In this document: positions 34,998 through 43,590 of the stretch, piece by piece
How positions within the stretch are numbered: position 1 is the stretch's first letter
Layout of the letters: every line of letters begins with the position of its first letter
Origin: Bacteroidota bacterium
Lineage (GTDB): Bacteria; Bacteroidota; Ignavibacteria; Kapaibacteriales; UBA2268
Direction of reading: 5' to 3'
Assembly (NCBI GenBank): GCA_021824625.1
Contig: JAKAKE010000070.1
Span: forward strand, 1-43,590
Length of the DNA: 43,590 bases
Notes under the pieces: generated by a model
Told to the model about the DNA's origin: nothing
What the model saw: only the letters and a program-made list of their open reading frames with translations
The model's database searches: none
Made by a program: the position numbers and the translations under genes

Positions 34998-36410
34998 ATG
35001 AAAATAAAAAATGAAAAATATATTGAGCTTAAAATTGAATCAATAGGTTTCGAGGGTGTATCTATTGCCCGGAATGAAGGACTGGTCTATATTGTGAAGG
35101 GTGGAATTCCGGGTGAAAAAGTATTGGCAATCGAAAAAAAGCGAAAAAGAAGATATACAGAAGCAAGTGTTAAGGAGATTATCGAATCTTCGGAATTTCG
35201 TGTGGAGCCTCCATGCAGGTACTTCGGTGTATGCGGCGGATGCTCATGGCAAAATCTTCGATATGAACAACAGCTTTACTGGAAGAGGCAGCATATTGTA
35301 GATTCCTTCGTGCATATTGCAAAGATAGAACCCGGTGAGATACTTACTCCTCTTCCTTCACCCCGGATATATAATTATCGGAACAAAATGGAATTTTCTT
35401 TTGGTACTTCACGTTGGCTGGCCGACGAAGAAATAATTAGCGGTGAGGAGATAAACAACAAATCTTTTGCGTTGGGATTGCATATACCGGGCAGGTATGA
35501 TAAGGTACTCGATATTGAAGAATGTCATCTTGTTGATGATAAAGCGATACAAATACTCAACGATATCAGGAACATGGCTTTGACTATGGGCATTCAGGCA
35601 TTCAATGGCAAGATACACCAGGGTTTTTTGAAAAACCTCGTTTTCAGAATTGTCAGTTCAGGGATGACATTGGTTATTTTGGTAACAAAAGATTTTACAG
35701 ATGATTCCGATAAAGAATTTGTTGATTGGCTGTTCGATGATTTAAGAGTTAAGCATGGAATTTCGACTGTGGTTCATGCTGTAAATAATTCAGTCAATAC
35801 TGTGGCAGTGGGAGATATCCAAAGGATTGAAGGCGGGGGTTTTCTTATTGAAGAAGTCAATGGGATTAAATTTAAGATTTCACCATTTTCATTTTTTCAG
35901 ACAAATACAAACCAGCTCCCGAGATTTATGAATTCAATAATTGAATTAGCAGAATTTAAGGATAGTGATATTGTATGGGACTTGTTCTGCGGTACAGGTG
36001 CAATTTCGCTGTTGTCATCGGGAAAGGTCAAATCAGTTATTGGATTCGAAATATCAGAAGATTCTATTAAAGATGCCATGGAAAATGCAAAGCTGAATAA
36101 TATTGAAAATGTACAATTCAGGTGTGCCGACCTGAATTCTAAGAATATCGGAAAAGAATTTATAAATATCCCTCAGTGCGATGTCATTTTGGTTGACCCG
36201 CCAAGAGCAGGATTACATAAAAATTTGATTGAAACATTACTCGACATTGCACCCCGCAAAATGGTGTATGTAAGTTGTAATCCTGCTACACAGGCAAGGG
36301 ATTGCGGTTTATTGTCAGAGAAATACCAAATAAGTAAAATACTGCCTGTCGATATGTTCCCGCATACTTACCATATTGAATCCATAGCCCTGCTGAATAA
36401 AAAATCCTAA
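34998..36410 (+). CDS. rlmD: 23S rRNA (uracil-C5)-methyltransferase, RlmD type
   Basis: 470 residues. An N-terminal TRAM domain (about 1-65) is followed by the iron-sulfur motif C73-x5-C79-x2-C82, with a fourth cysteine at 176 (IEECHLVDD). The SAM-binding Rossmann core has WDLFCGTGAISLL and DVILVDPPRAGL, and the catalytic loop is VSCNPATQARD with nucleophile Cys427. All features of the TrmA/RlmC/RlmD family with a 4Fe-4S cluster are present. RlmD methylates U1939 of 23S rRNA in E. coli. RlmC/RlmCD activity cannot be excluded from sequence alone, so the symbol is a best guess. The gene stands alone with no clear ribosome binding site. Confidence 0.9.
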   Translation: MKIKNEKYIELKIESIGFEGVSIARNEGLVYIVKGGIPGEKVLAIEKKRKRRYTEASVKEIIESSEFRVEPPCRYFGVCGGCSWQNLRYEQQLYWKRQHIVDSFVHIAKIEPGEILTPLPSPRIYNYRNKMEFSFGTSRWLADEEIISGEEINNKSFALGLHIPGRYDKVLDIEECHLVDDKAIQILNDIRNMALTMGIQAFNGKIHQGFLKNLVFRIVSSGMTLVILVTKDFTDDSDKEFVDWLFDDLRVKHGISTVVHAVNNSVNTVAVGDIQRIEGGGFLIEEVNGIKFKISPFSFFQTNTNQLPRFMNSIIELAEFKDSDIVWDLFCGTGAISLLSSGKVKSVIGFEISEDSIKDAMENAKLNNIENVQFRCADLNSKNIGKEFINIPQCDVILVDPPRAGLHKNLIETLLDIAPRKMVYVSCNPATQARDCGLLSEKYQISKILPVDMFPHTYHIESIALLNKKS

Positions 36411-36534
36411 CAACATAAGATTACAAACAAGCGATAAATTTTGAAGGAAAATATGTTCATAGTAATTTGAATTATTAGTTAATACAAATTAATTAATTAG
36501 CATTATTAAATTATTATTTTTATTAAGGTGTTAT

Positions 36535-37248
36535 ATGAAGTTATATTTTATTAATTCGCTTTTTGTCATCTGCTTGTTTTGCTTTAACATTGCCAGGGCT
36601 GACCAACGTTCTTATGTATGGACTTATGAATATCAAATCATGGATATTGGTAAAGCAGAATTCGAGCAGTACACAACTTTTTCATCGCCGGATATTGACA
36701 GTTTTAAAACCATGGGAAGTACGGAACTTAATTTTGAACTTGAAGTAGGAATGAATGACAGGTTTGATTTTGCAGTTTACCAGGTTTTTAAACAATCTGC
36801 CGAGGCATCTTTAAAGTATTCAGGATTTAAGCTTAGAGGCAGGTATAAATTCTTTAAAAAGGATGAATTTTTTGTTAATCCTTTGATATATGTCGAATAT
36901 ATCGGTAATCAAAGCTTTTCGAAGCATGAATTTGAGGCAAAACTGATATTAGGGAAAGATTTGGGGGATTTCAATATCTCATTGAATCCATATTTTGAGT
37001 ATGCTTATGAAGATAATGGATGGGAGTTTACTCCAAAGTATGCTGTTGGCGCTTGTTATCATGCTTCCCCATTGTTCTCTTTGGGTGTGGAAGCTGCAGG
37101 AGATAAATCAGGCAACTATTTTGGCCCCACAATTTCTCACGGAGGTCCGGGTTTGTGGTTTTCATTAGGTTCATTATTCAAACTTGGGGAAGTTGATGCA
37201 GGTAAGCCTGAGTTCCGGGTTAGGATGATAATCGGTGTAGAATTGTGA
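36535..37248 (+). CDS. Predicted outer-membrane beta-barrel protein
   Basis: 237 residues with a signal peptide (MKLYFINSLFVICLFCFNIA-RAD). The mature part is made of alternating amphipathic strands (FELEVGMNDRFDFAVYQVFK, GFKLRGRYKFF, FNISLNPYFEYAY, PEFRVRMIIGVEL), with the C-terminal strand ending in a hydrophobic residue, as in beta-barrel outer-membrane proteins. I do not recognise the family. It is followed by the hairpin at 37271-37294. Confidence 0.65.
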   Translation: MKLYFINSLFVICLFCFNIARADQRSYVWTYEYQIMDIGKAEFEQYTTFSSPDIDSFKTMGSTELNFELEVGMNDRFDFAVYQVFKQSAEASLKYSGFKLRGRYKFFKKDEFFVNPLIYVEYIGNQSFSKHEFEAKLILGKDLGDFNISLNPYFEYAYEDNGWEFTPKYAVGACYHASPLFSLGVEAAGDKSGNYFGPTISHGGPGLWFSLGSLFKLGEVDAGKPEFRVRMIIGVEL

Positions 37249-37270
37249 TGATTTATGTGTGATAGTGAAA

Positions 37271-37294
37271 AACCTCGTACTGAAGTGCGAGGTT
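37271..37294 (+). repeat. Solo hairpin of the ACTGAAGT palindrome family
   Basis: The core CCTCGTACTGAAGTGCGAGG (37273-37292), extended by AA/TT, has the same ACTGAAGT centre as the H1 and H2 palindromes but a third stem sequence. It lies 23 bp after the beta-barrel gene stop. There is no T-run, so terminator function is doubtful. Confidence 0.75.
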
Positions 37295-37346
37295 ATATAC
37301 CGGATTGTTCTAAAAATACCGATTTTGTATTTTGTCATTCTTCACT

Positions 37347-37371
37347 TTGTTCAGAATGATATCATTACAAT
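37347..37371 (+). repeat. Short inverted repeat TCATTCT...AGAATGA
   Basis: A hairpin with a 7-bp stem and an 11-nt loop (TCACTTTGTTC) lies in the convergent gap between the barrel and lipoprotein genes. It resembles a common intergenic palindrome of these bacteria and might help terminate both genes. No long T-run is present. Confidence 0.4.
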
Positions 37372-37427
37372 TCAGAATAATTTAAGCAACTTAGTATATA
37401 TCGCATAGCCCGGAGAATTTTTTTTTG

Positions 37428-37736
37428 TTATTTCACTTTTTCTGATTTGAGCAGTTCCTGTTGTGTGCGGGAACGGATGGTATCCATCATAATGAGAAAT
37501 TCTTTTGGGTCCTGTGTGTAATATTTCCAGTCTTCAAAAAAAGTCTGCTCTGTATATTGATTTTTCTTGTATGCTTTTTTTACTTCCTTATTGGCAGTTG
37601 TTGTGTCCTGGTATCTTTCCCTTGCAATGAGTATTTCTTTATAAGTACGGATAAATCTTTCCTTGTCATCATCGGAATGGGAACAAGCGATGAAAAATAT
37701 AAAGAATGTGCATAAAAAGAGCAAGATTTTTTTCAT
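37428..37736 (-). CDS. Small lipoprotein, DUF4296-like
   Basis: 102 residues from the ATG at 37736, preferred over the longer frame from 37781 because AAGGATA precedes it and it starts a lipoprotein signal peptide (MKKILLFLCTFFIFF then IAC). Cys18 is the likely lipidated residue. The mature part is short, helical and highly charged (ERFIRTYKEILIARERYQDT; YTEQTFFEDWKYYTQDPKEF), which resembles the DUF4296 lipoproteins of Bacteroidota. The function of that family is unknown. Confidence 0.75.
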   Translation of the reverse strand: MKKILLFLCTFFIFFIACSHSDDDKERFIRTYKEILIARERYQDTTTANKEVKKAYKKNQYTEQTFFEDWKYYTQDPKEFLIMMDTIRSRTQQELLKSEKVK

Positions 37737-37916
37737 ATATATTATCCTTAATAAAAAATTATTTGTGCAAATATAAGGCAATAATTGATAATTGAAAATT
37801 GATAATTAATAATTTGGGAATGGAGGATGGGGGAAGGGGGTTAGGGATTGATTTTCATTACCATAAAAGAGCAACGTAGTTGCGGAATATTTATAGAAAA
37901 GAGATAATAAGAAAGG

Positions 37917-37948
37917 AAACCCCTCACTCCCTTTGAAAAAGGGGGGAA
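37917..37948 (-). repeat. Copy of the dispersed CCCTTTGAAAAAGGG palindrome
   Basis: AACCCCTCACTCCCTTTGAA and the following AAAGGGGGGAAA correspond to the reverse complement of the in-frame insertion at 9411-9444, with a 6-bp stem. It lies just downstream of the terminator of the 1508-residue protein gene. Confidence 0.7.
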
Positions 37949-37952
37949 AGAT

Positions 37953-37985
37953 AAAAAAAGCCGGAGCGGAAAACCCGCCCCGGCT
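37953..37985 (-). terminator. Rho-independent terminator of the 1508-residue T9SS protein gene
   Basis: On the minus strand AGCCGGGGCGG pairs with CCGCTCCGGCT (one G-T pair) around a GTTTT-type loop, followed by seven T. It lies 22 bp after the stop codon. Confidence 0.93.
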
Positions 37986-38007
37986 GTTATAGAAATCAAT
38001 CAGCTTA

Positions 38008-41000
38008 TTATTTTACGATAACCATTTGCTTGGTTTCGGAATAAGCACCTGTAGTCAATGTGTAGTAATAAACTCCGGTGTTCAGGCGCAATGAGTTAGT
38101 ATTAACCTTAACTTCTTGCTTACCGGCACCGAGTGTAGTATTGAGAAGCACTGCAACTTCACGTCCGAATAAATCAGTTACTGTCAGACGCACTGCTGAA
38201 GGCCTCGGCAATTCAATCCAGATTGATGAATTAACACTGAATGGGTTCGGTTGATTCTGGGAAAGACTGAATCCTTCGTAGTTATCATCAACAGCACCTA
38301 TGATATCGGTATTAACAGTAACGGTAACAACTTCAGACCTTAAGTTTCCGCAATCGTTTGAAACGACGCAGTAGTAATCACCTTCGTCGGCTTTAGCAGC
38401 AGAATCAATGCTGAATGAACTGGCAACAGCATCAACTATTTCATTTCCGTTCTTGTACCACTGATATGTGAGTGGTTCTGAACCGGTTGCTGTAATGCTG
38501 AGATTAACAGGCTGATTTTCGGTTACTACAACGGGTATCGGCTGTATTGTTATAGCCGGAGCAACGTTTACGGTAACTGTAGCAGGATTGGTTGTTGACG
38601 TGTTTGTAGTCGGCAATGCAGTGATTTCACATGTGTAATCACCGGAAAGCCCTGCCGTCAGATTGCTGATGGAAAGGGTGTTAGTAGATGTACCTGCATA
38701 ATTTGCATTATCTCCGATGCCCATTCCATTGCGTTTCCATTGGTAAGCTAATCCCGTACCACCTTCGGTAACGGTAGCATCAACCGTAAGCTGGGCGTTG
38801 TCTCCTTCGCAGGCAGTTAAGCCCTGGGGCTGAGAATTGATGACAACCTGGGGAACTTTCAAAAGTTTGAATGTCCTGGATGAGTCGTTATTGCACTCGG
38901 AGAAGACTTTTGCATAATAATTAAAGTTATAGTCGTTATCATCAATGTCCTTGATGCCAAGGATATTTGATGCGGCTCCTGAATACTTCTTATTATTTGT
39001 AATCTGAGTATAAACGTTATTAGCGTCAATCTTCCACCATTCGTATCTCGGGCTGAACAGCGGCGGGTCATCGAGTAAACCGAATGCATGTGCTTCGACT
39101 TCGAAGTACAATGAAGCGCCTGCTTCGGCAAATTTGTCAACCGGGCTGCGTGTGATTTCGACAGGAGCGAGTATGTTGACCGTTACGTAATCCGTCCAGA
39201 GAACATCCTGGCCAAATCCGAATACCTGGCATCTGTAAACGCCTGCATTCGAGTAATTGAGAGGCCCGAAGAACAGAATAGACTTGTTATAGTTCGGGTT
39301 GTCCAAATTAGTCATTGGAACGTCATCTTTCCACCACTGATAATGAATAGGAACACCGAGCGTTAGGAATGCGGATACTCTTAAATCGGTATTAGCAGAA
39401 CCAAGACATTCGTTCATGGTTTCCGGCTGGGAAACTATGCTGAGCGTGGGATGCAGGTTGTCCGCACCTGTAAAGAATCCGCTTGCCGACCTGTCTTCGA
39501 GGTCGAAATCATAATTCTCGAATAACCAATAGTATACCGGGTTATCTCCAATTACCGGTGGCAAAGTCGGTGGAATATAGGGCCATACAGTATTCGGGAC
39601 GGCTGCAAAAAGTGCATCCGGGCTGATCATGTCTTCTTCAAACATTGCAAGGTGCAAATTATTTGGAGCATTGAAGGTCCTGTCGGTGAAGTATGTTTCT
39701 TCGTCGTTTGGCGTTGTGTAATAGCGCCAGTTGAGCATCGTTGCACTTGTATCGAGATTGCCTAATGTATAAACCACCTGTACGTCTGTGTCATACCACC
39801 TGCCTATGAACTGTCCGAGTGCCGGTGTGGCAGTATTCCAGAAATTATTCTGGTTTGCTTCGTAAGTCGGGAAGTTCTTTACACGCATTACTTTTCCGTA
39901 TCCGGCATTTTGTAATATGTTTCTGTATAATTGAACATATCCTCCGTCAATGACTGCAACTGCATACTCGTTGTCAATTGTGTTGGAGTTCACACTGATT
40001 GTGTTGTAATAAAATCCTATGTCCCATGAACTGACTTCGTTAATACCGACCAGGTCCTGTCCGTCAACCATATTGGTTGCAAAGACACTGCCGTAAGAAT
40101 TATTAACTGCTAATCCATTCAAGCCGACACTACCGAAGCCCGGGTTATTGTTAACATGAACTGTGTTCTTAGTAACAGCGACAGAAGCTGTGTTATCGAG
40201 CAGAATGCCATTACCCAAATCCATATCGAGCATCGTTATTGTGTTGCCGTCAACGGTAACGCCGAAACTGCTTGAAATCTGAGGCCTGCCGTCATTTTTC
40301 TTTGCTCCATCGGGACGCTGTGTATTGGGATTCGAAATAATAATACCTGTTAACGGATTATTAAGAGTATTAAGGATAGTAATATTATTATTGCTGCCAA
40401 CGGTACCTAATGTAACATCATTAAGGCGAATACCATCAACGTTTGTAAGGTTGTTGAAAGTGTTACCCGATACCTGAAGCGGACTGGTTGTCATATAGAA
40501 AAACGGGTATGTATGTGTAACCTGCAAGGCAGCCTGTCCCTGGCCAATTCCCGTAATTCCCGAGAAAGTATTGCCTGTAATCACAGTTGAATTCCATGTA
40601 TGCAAGCCGCCCATCGGGTTTGTGTAATTATAGTTGCTTATTGTATTGCCGGTGAAGTTAACCGAACCGCAGTCCTGCATTCCGTCATAAGCAAGGTAAA
40701 CACCGATATTCCTGGCTCCGAGGAAATAGTTGCCCTGGAAATCGAGTGTACGGCAAATATTCGATATATTTTCATAAACATTATAAGAACCGTAATAAAT
40801 ATGGTTGCCCATGAACTGAATATTATCTGCCTGGTCGAGATAGAACACTGCATGCGACGGGTCTGTTATTAGTGTTTCGATACCTGTGAAGTTACATCCG
40901 TCGAATAATATGTTATTGCAGTTCGACAAGTTGAACATTCTGCCCCATGCGTTTGCAGGTGCTTCGAATACCTGGAAGTTGATATCCTCGAATGTTACGT

Positions 41001-42534
41001 CTGAGGCACCCGAAAGGTCGCCAAGATAAAATCCTGCGCCCGGCAAAGTATGCTGTAAAGTAACTACCTCACCCGGAGCGGGCCTTATGATTACAGGGCT
41101 CCCGCCGGGATTTGAATAAGCACCCAGCGAAAAACTTCCCGTATAGGGTGTACCGAGGTTTCTGACCTCAAATATGACTGGAAGTCCCATCGTACCGTAT
41201 ATACCGCCGCCATTCAGATAGTTGATGGCTGTCTCGAAATCCGGGAAATTACTCAATGGGCCGCCCACAGTGTATGTGGTTCCTTCTGCAAGTTTTGCCG
41301 CTTTTGAAATAAATGAATAATTGTTCAGCATGTCATAATCTGTAACAGCAGTAAAAGATGCGGATGCAGTTATATAGTATGGAGCCATCGGCGATTTAGC
41401 AGGGAAACTGCCTGAACCAATTGTTACATCGGCAAAATTACCGGGTTGAATTTTCAATCCGGAAGATTGAATCCAGGGTGCTAAAGGCGTACCGTCAATT
41501 GCGGGATATATTTCAATTCCCCAGCCCTGGTCGGAATCCAAGGGCCTTGCGCCTGCATTATAAACGCGGCAGACGATTGGAACGGAACCGCCATCTCCGA
41601 TTGGCTGTAATCCATAAGGATTTGTAATGTCAATATCATAATTAATCGGTGAAAATACCCTTTGCATATATGCAGGGCTTGCGTCTGTGTAGGCACCACC
41701 ATTCAATGATGCACTTCCCTGAACACTTATTTGACATGGTGACCATCCGGGCCCGGTAATAGTATAATATGTCGGGTTTGGAAAAGTAACAGTAGTTGAT
41801 GCATCCGGTGCAAGGCTGCCTGACCAGTTCAGAACCTGAGTCTGAGGATCCATACCTGTATTAGTTGTCGTAAGTGTAAGGTCAATACTTGTCAAAGGTA
41901 TTGAAACACCGGTATTTTTCAAAACTGCAAAAGTCTGATAGGGACCAACGTGGAAAGGTACAGTGTAGTTATATCCTGCCCTATATATTTCTGTTACTTC
42001 TGCATCGGGCATCGGTGGTACTGCAACTATTGTATAGTCCTCAACCTCTCCATAATATTGACCGCCACAGGGGTTAGAACCTCCATACCAAACCATACGA
42101 ACTCTCATTCGCGTTGTTCCTTCTACCAAATTCAATGGAGCAACTATTGTACCTGTGAATTCATGGTAATCACTTGTTGTTAATAAGGTTTGTTCCCCGG
42201 CGTCTGTCAAGACGCAGTTACTATTCCAGTCAATAGAAACGTAAACAGCATCACCAGTATAACTAGGCCCTCCATTTATTACTGTAATTGTGTAACTTTT
42301 AGTTGCCTTCATTATTGTGCTTTGTGCTGTGTAGTCACCAACCCCACCTTGCCAACCAGTAGTATTATTTATTGTGCCGACTGTAACCTGGCCAATATAT
42401 TCATCCTGTGTGGTTGTTGAAGCAGCGCAATATGTGCATGCATTGGCATAAGATATTGATGTTGCCGCATAAAACAACAGAAACATGAGTGTTGATAGGA
42501 GCAATGCCTTGCTCAATTTTGAAAATAACTTCAT
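38008..42534 (-). CDS. T9SS-secreted GEVED / beta-helix / Ig-repeat surface protein
   Basis: 1508 residues with AGAGGTG before the ATG and a signal peptide ending near SYANA (about 32). Residues about 33-172 are a GEVED domain (VSIDWNSNCVLTDAGEQTLL; QYYGEVEDYTI). Residues about 180-415 look like two CARDB-type beta-sandwiches. Residues about 430-930 have right-handed beta-helix character (repeated N-G-N-T-I strands such as VTGNTFSG, VSGNTFNN, VDGNTITM). Four Ig-like domains follow (YQWWKD, YEWWKI, YQWKRNG and YQWYKNG cores). The last ~90 residues, from FSLSQNQPNPFSVN to ETKQMVIVK, are a T9SS sorting domain. Paired cysteines in the Ig domains suggest disulfides. It is probably a surface adhesin. 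Confidence 0.92.
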   Translation of the reverse strand: MKLFSKLSKALLLSTLMFLLFYAATSISYANACTYCAASTTTQDEYIGQVTVGTINNTTGWQGGVGDYTAQSTIMKATKSYTITVINGGPSYTGDAVYVSIDWNSNCVLTDAGEQTLLTTSDYHEFTGTIVAPLNLVEGTTRMRVRMVWYGGSNPCGGQYYGEVEDYTIVAVPPMPDAEVTEIYRAGYNYTVPFHVGPYQTFAVLKNTGVSIPLTSIDLTLTTTNTGMDPQTQVLNWSGSLAPDASTTVTFPNPTYYTITGPGWSPCQISVQGSASLNGGAYTDASPAYMQRVFSPINYDIDITNPYGLQPIGDGGSVPIVCRVYNAGARPLDSDQGWGIEIYPAIDGTPLAPWIQSSGLKIQPGNFADVTIGSGSFPAKSPMAPYYITASASFTAVTDYDMLNNYSFISKAAKLAEGTTYTVGGPLSNFPDFETAINYLNGGGIYGTMGLPVIFEVRNLGTPYTGSFSLGAYSNPGGSPVIIRPAPGEVVTLQHTLPGAGFYLGDLSGASDVTFEDINFQVFEAPANAWGRMFNLSNCNNILFDGCNFTGIETLITDPSHAVFYLDQADNIQFMGNHIYYGSYNVYENISNICRTLDFQGNYFLGARNIGVYLAYDGMQDCGSVNFTGNTISNYNYTNPMGGLHTWNSTVITGNTFSGITGIGQGQAALQVTHTYPFFYMTTSPLQVSGNTFNNLTNVDGIRLNDVTLGTVGSNNNITILNTLNNPLTGIIISNPNTQRPDGAKKNDGRPQISSSFGVTVDGNTITMLDMDLGNGILLDNTASVAVTKNTVHVNNNPGFGSVGLNGLAVNNSYGSVFATNMVDGQDLVGINEVSSWDIGFYYNTISVNSNTIDNEYAVAVIDGGYVQLYRNILQNAGYGKVMRVKNFPTYEANQNNFWNTATPALGQFIGRWYDTDVQVVYTLGNLDTSATMLNWRYYTTPNDEETYFTDRTFNAPNNLHLAMFEEDMISPDALFAAVPNTVWPYIPPTLPPVIGDNPVYYWLFENYDFDLEDRSASGFFTGADNLHPTLSIVSQPETMNECLGSANTDLRVSAFLTLGVPIHYQWWKDDVPMTNLDNPNYNKSILFFGPLNYSNAGVYRCQVFGFGQDVLWTDYVTVNILAPVEITRSPVDKFAEAGASLYFEVEAHAFGLLDDPPLFSPRYEWWKIDANNVYTQITNNKKYSGAASNILGIKDIDDNDYNFNYYAKVFSECNNDSSRTFKLLKVPQVVINSQPQGLTACEGDNAQLTVDATVTEGGTGLAYQWKRNGMGIGDNANYAGTSTNTLSISNLTAGLSGDYTCEITALPTTNTSTTNPATVTVNVAPAITIQPIPVVVTENQPVNLSITATGSEPLTYQWYKNGNEIVDAVASSFSIDSAAKADEGDYYCVVSNDCGNLRSEVVTVTVNTDIIGAVDDNYEGFSLSQNQPNPFSVNSSIWIELPRPSAVRLTVTDLFGREVAVLLNTTLGAGKQEVKVNTNSLRLNTGVYYYTLTTGAYSETKQMVIVK

Positions 42535-43030
42535 AAAACACCTCTAAAAATTTTGAAACATTTTGTTTATTTAACTAAGAACTATTTAATTTTCTTCTTC
42601 TAAGGACTTCCATCCATGCTTTCACATCATATAAACCGGCTTATTATATATATTAATGTTAAAATAAACCAAGTACAAAGATATGCAAGACAACTTAAAA
42701 AAACAATTATAATAAGTAAAAAAACACAATTCTTTTCTTCAGCTTAATTGAAGAAAACCTAATCGCATTTATATATCCAATGAAAACAGTAACAAATGTA
42801 ATGCCAAACCTCCAAACAAATGAATAAAACCCCAAAACATAGAGCCACTCTTGATTTTTTCAATTTTCAAACACACTTTTTGAAAAATTGACACTTCACC
42901 TTATAGTAAAGACACATGAAAAGCAAAAAGGTCTCAGAAAATTTTCACTTTTTTTTAAGATTATTTGCGGAGAAATGGTGAAAGTATATAAATATCAATG
43001 TGATAAGGAGAAAAAATATTTTTTATGAAA
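42535..43030. other. Promoter region of the 1508-residue protein and AT-rich spacer
   Basis: No credible gene. On the minus strand TATCTTTG (42683-42676), with a TTG 20 nt further upstream (42706-42704), fits the Bacteroidota promoter pattern and would give a leader of about 135 nt. On the plus strand TTGAAA (42880-42885), a 16-nt spacer and TATAGT (42902-42907) form a weak sigma-70-like match pointing toward the hairpin array. I give the plus-strand match low weight. Confidence 0.4.
42676..42706 (-). promoter_or_regulatory. Candidate Bacteroidota-type promoter for the GEVED/Ig protein gene
   Basis: Minus strand: (A)TTG, 20-nt spacer, TATCTTTG. The -7 box matches TAnnTTTG exactly; the -33 box lacks the first T of TTTG. 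Confidence 0.4.
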
Positions 43031-43590
43031 CCTCACACTTCAGTGTGAGGACGGGGTAGTCAACCGACAAGTCTCATCCCTCCATACTGAAGTATGGAGT
43101 TATAAGTAACCTCACACTTTAGTGTGAGGGGAACGGTTAAGAGACATACAGGGAGAATCTCCCCCCATACTGAAGTATGGGGTTAAAGTAACCTCACACT
43201 TCAGTGTGAGGGGAACGGGTAAGAGTCAGACAGGGAGAAGTGGGCAGCCCAAGTCATCATCTCCCCCCATACTGAAGTATGGAGTTATAAGTAACCTCAC
43301 ACTTTAGTGTGAGGGGAACGGTTAAGAGACATACAGGGAGAAGTGGGCAGCCCAAGTCATCATCTCCCCCCATACTGAAGTATGGGGTTGTAAGTAACCT
43401 CACACTTCAGTGTGAGGACGGGGGAGTCAACCGACAAGTCTCATCCCCCCATACTGAAGTATGGAGTTATAAGTAACCTCACTTCAGTGTGAGGGGAACG
43501 GGTAAGAGTCAGACAGGGAGAAGTGAGCAGCCCAAGTCATCATCTCCCCCCATACTGAAGTATGGGGTTGTAAGTAACCTCACACTTCAG
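43031..43590 (+). repeat. Tandem array of paired hairpins (H1-spacer-H2), six units plus a truncated seventh
   Basis: H1 palindromes (CCTCACACTTCAGTGTGAGG, or a TTTAG variant) start at 43031, 43110, 43192, 43295, 43398, 43477 and 43578; the last is cut by the window end. H2 palindromes (core CCATACTGAAGTATGG, up to CCCC/GGGG) start at about 43082, 43163, 43267, 43368, 43449 and 43548. H2 is followed by a linker such as GTTATAAGTAA. Two spacer classes occur: ACGGGG(T/G)AGTCAACC... (units 1, 5) and GGAACGG(T/G)TAAGAG... (units 2, 3, 4, 6). Unit steps are 79, 82, 103, 103, 79 and 101 bp. There is no coding potential. The array continues beyond the window. Confidence 0.95.

Noticed and set aside
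43031-43590. CRISPR array
   Set aside because: The intervening sequences are themselves repeated in two classes rather than unique, the palindromes alternate between two types, and no cas gene is present.
43031-43590. Integron attC array
   Set aside because: I do not see paired RYYYAAC/GTTRRRY core sites at the unit ends, there are no cassette genes between units, and no integrase is seen.

Overview
The window looks like part of a chromosome from the Bacteroidota/Ignavibacteria/Kapabacteria side of the FCB group. The reasons are: low-GC coding sequence; six secreted proteins with type IX secretion (T9SS) C-terminal sorting domains; a TTTG-N20-TAATTTTG promoter of the Bacteroidota type before the tRNA gene; and intergenic palindromes of a kind common in that group. 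Visible Shine-Dalgarno sequences (for example GGGAGG before the giant gene) fit a basal lineage better than a core Bacteroidetes genome. This placement is inference; there is no rRNA or other phylogenetic marker here.

Layout. 1-537 (-): N-terminal part of a cobyrinate a,c-diamide synthase that runs off the window. 1054-1767 (+): LysE-type exporter. 2119-4633 (+): three-gene signalling cluster (small domain protein, HDOD protein, sensor histidine kinase). 4638-6201 (-): permease and ATPase of a Zn/Mn-type ABC transporter. 6513-8141 (+): lipoprotein and MurQ etherase. 8180-8420: diverged tandem pair of a two-hairpin repeat. 8620-11841 (-): exported TPR-CHAT protein. 12111-14297 (+): fused alpha/beta E1 2-oxoacid dehydrogenase, then tRNA-Arg(CCG). 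14594-30719 (+): membrane-anchored TPR protein and four T9SS cargo proteins, including a 2823-residue beta-helix/propeller protein, ended by a clear terminator at 30753-30793. 30878-34595 (+): a further T9SS cargo protein, then a glycan/envelope group (GT2, outer-membrane protein, GT9). 34998-37248 (+): RlmD-type rRNA methyltransferase and a predicted beta-barrel protein. 37428-42534 (-): small lipoprotein and a 1508-residue GEVED/beta-helix/Ig T9SS protein. 43031 to the window end: a tandem array of paired hairpins.

The common theme is the cell envelope: secreted giant surface proteins, lipoproteins, outer-membrane barrels, glycosyltransferases and muropeptide recycling. No T9SS machinery, no CRISPR array and no transposase or integrase gene is visible.

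The least explained content is non-coding. A 20-nt palindrome family with an invariant ACTGAAGT centre and covarying stems occurs at three sites and forms the array at the right edge, where it alternates in orientation so that neighbouring hairpin centres are complementary. A second, unrelated 127-bp element (two near-identical inverted copies 34 kb apart) has the same logic: two hairpins with complementary loops.
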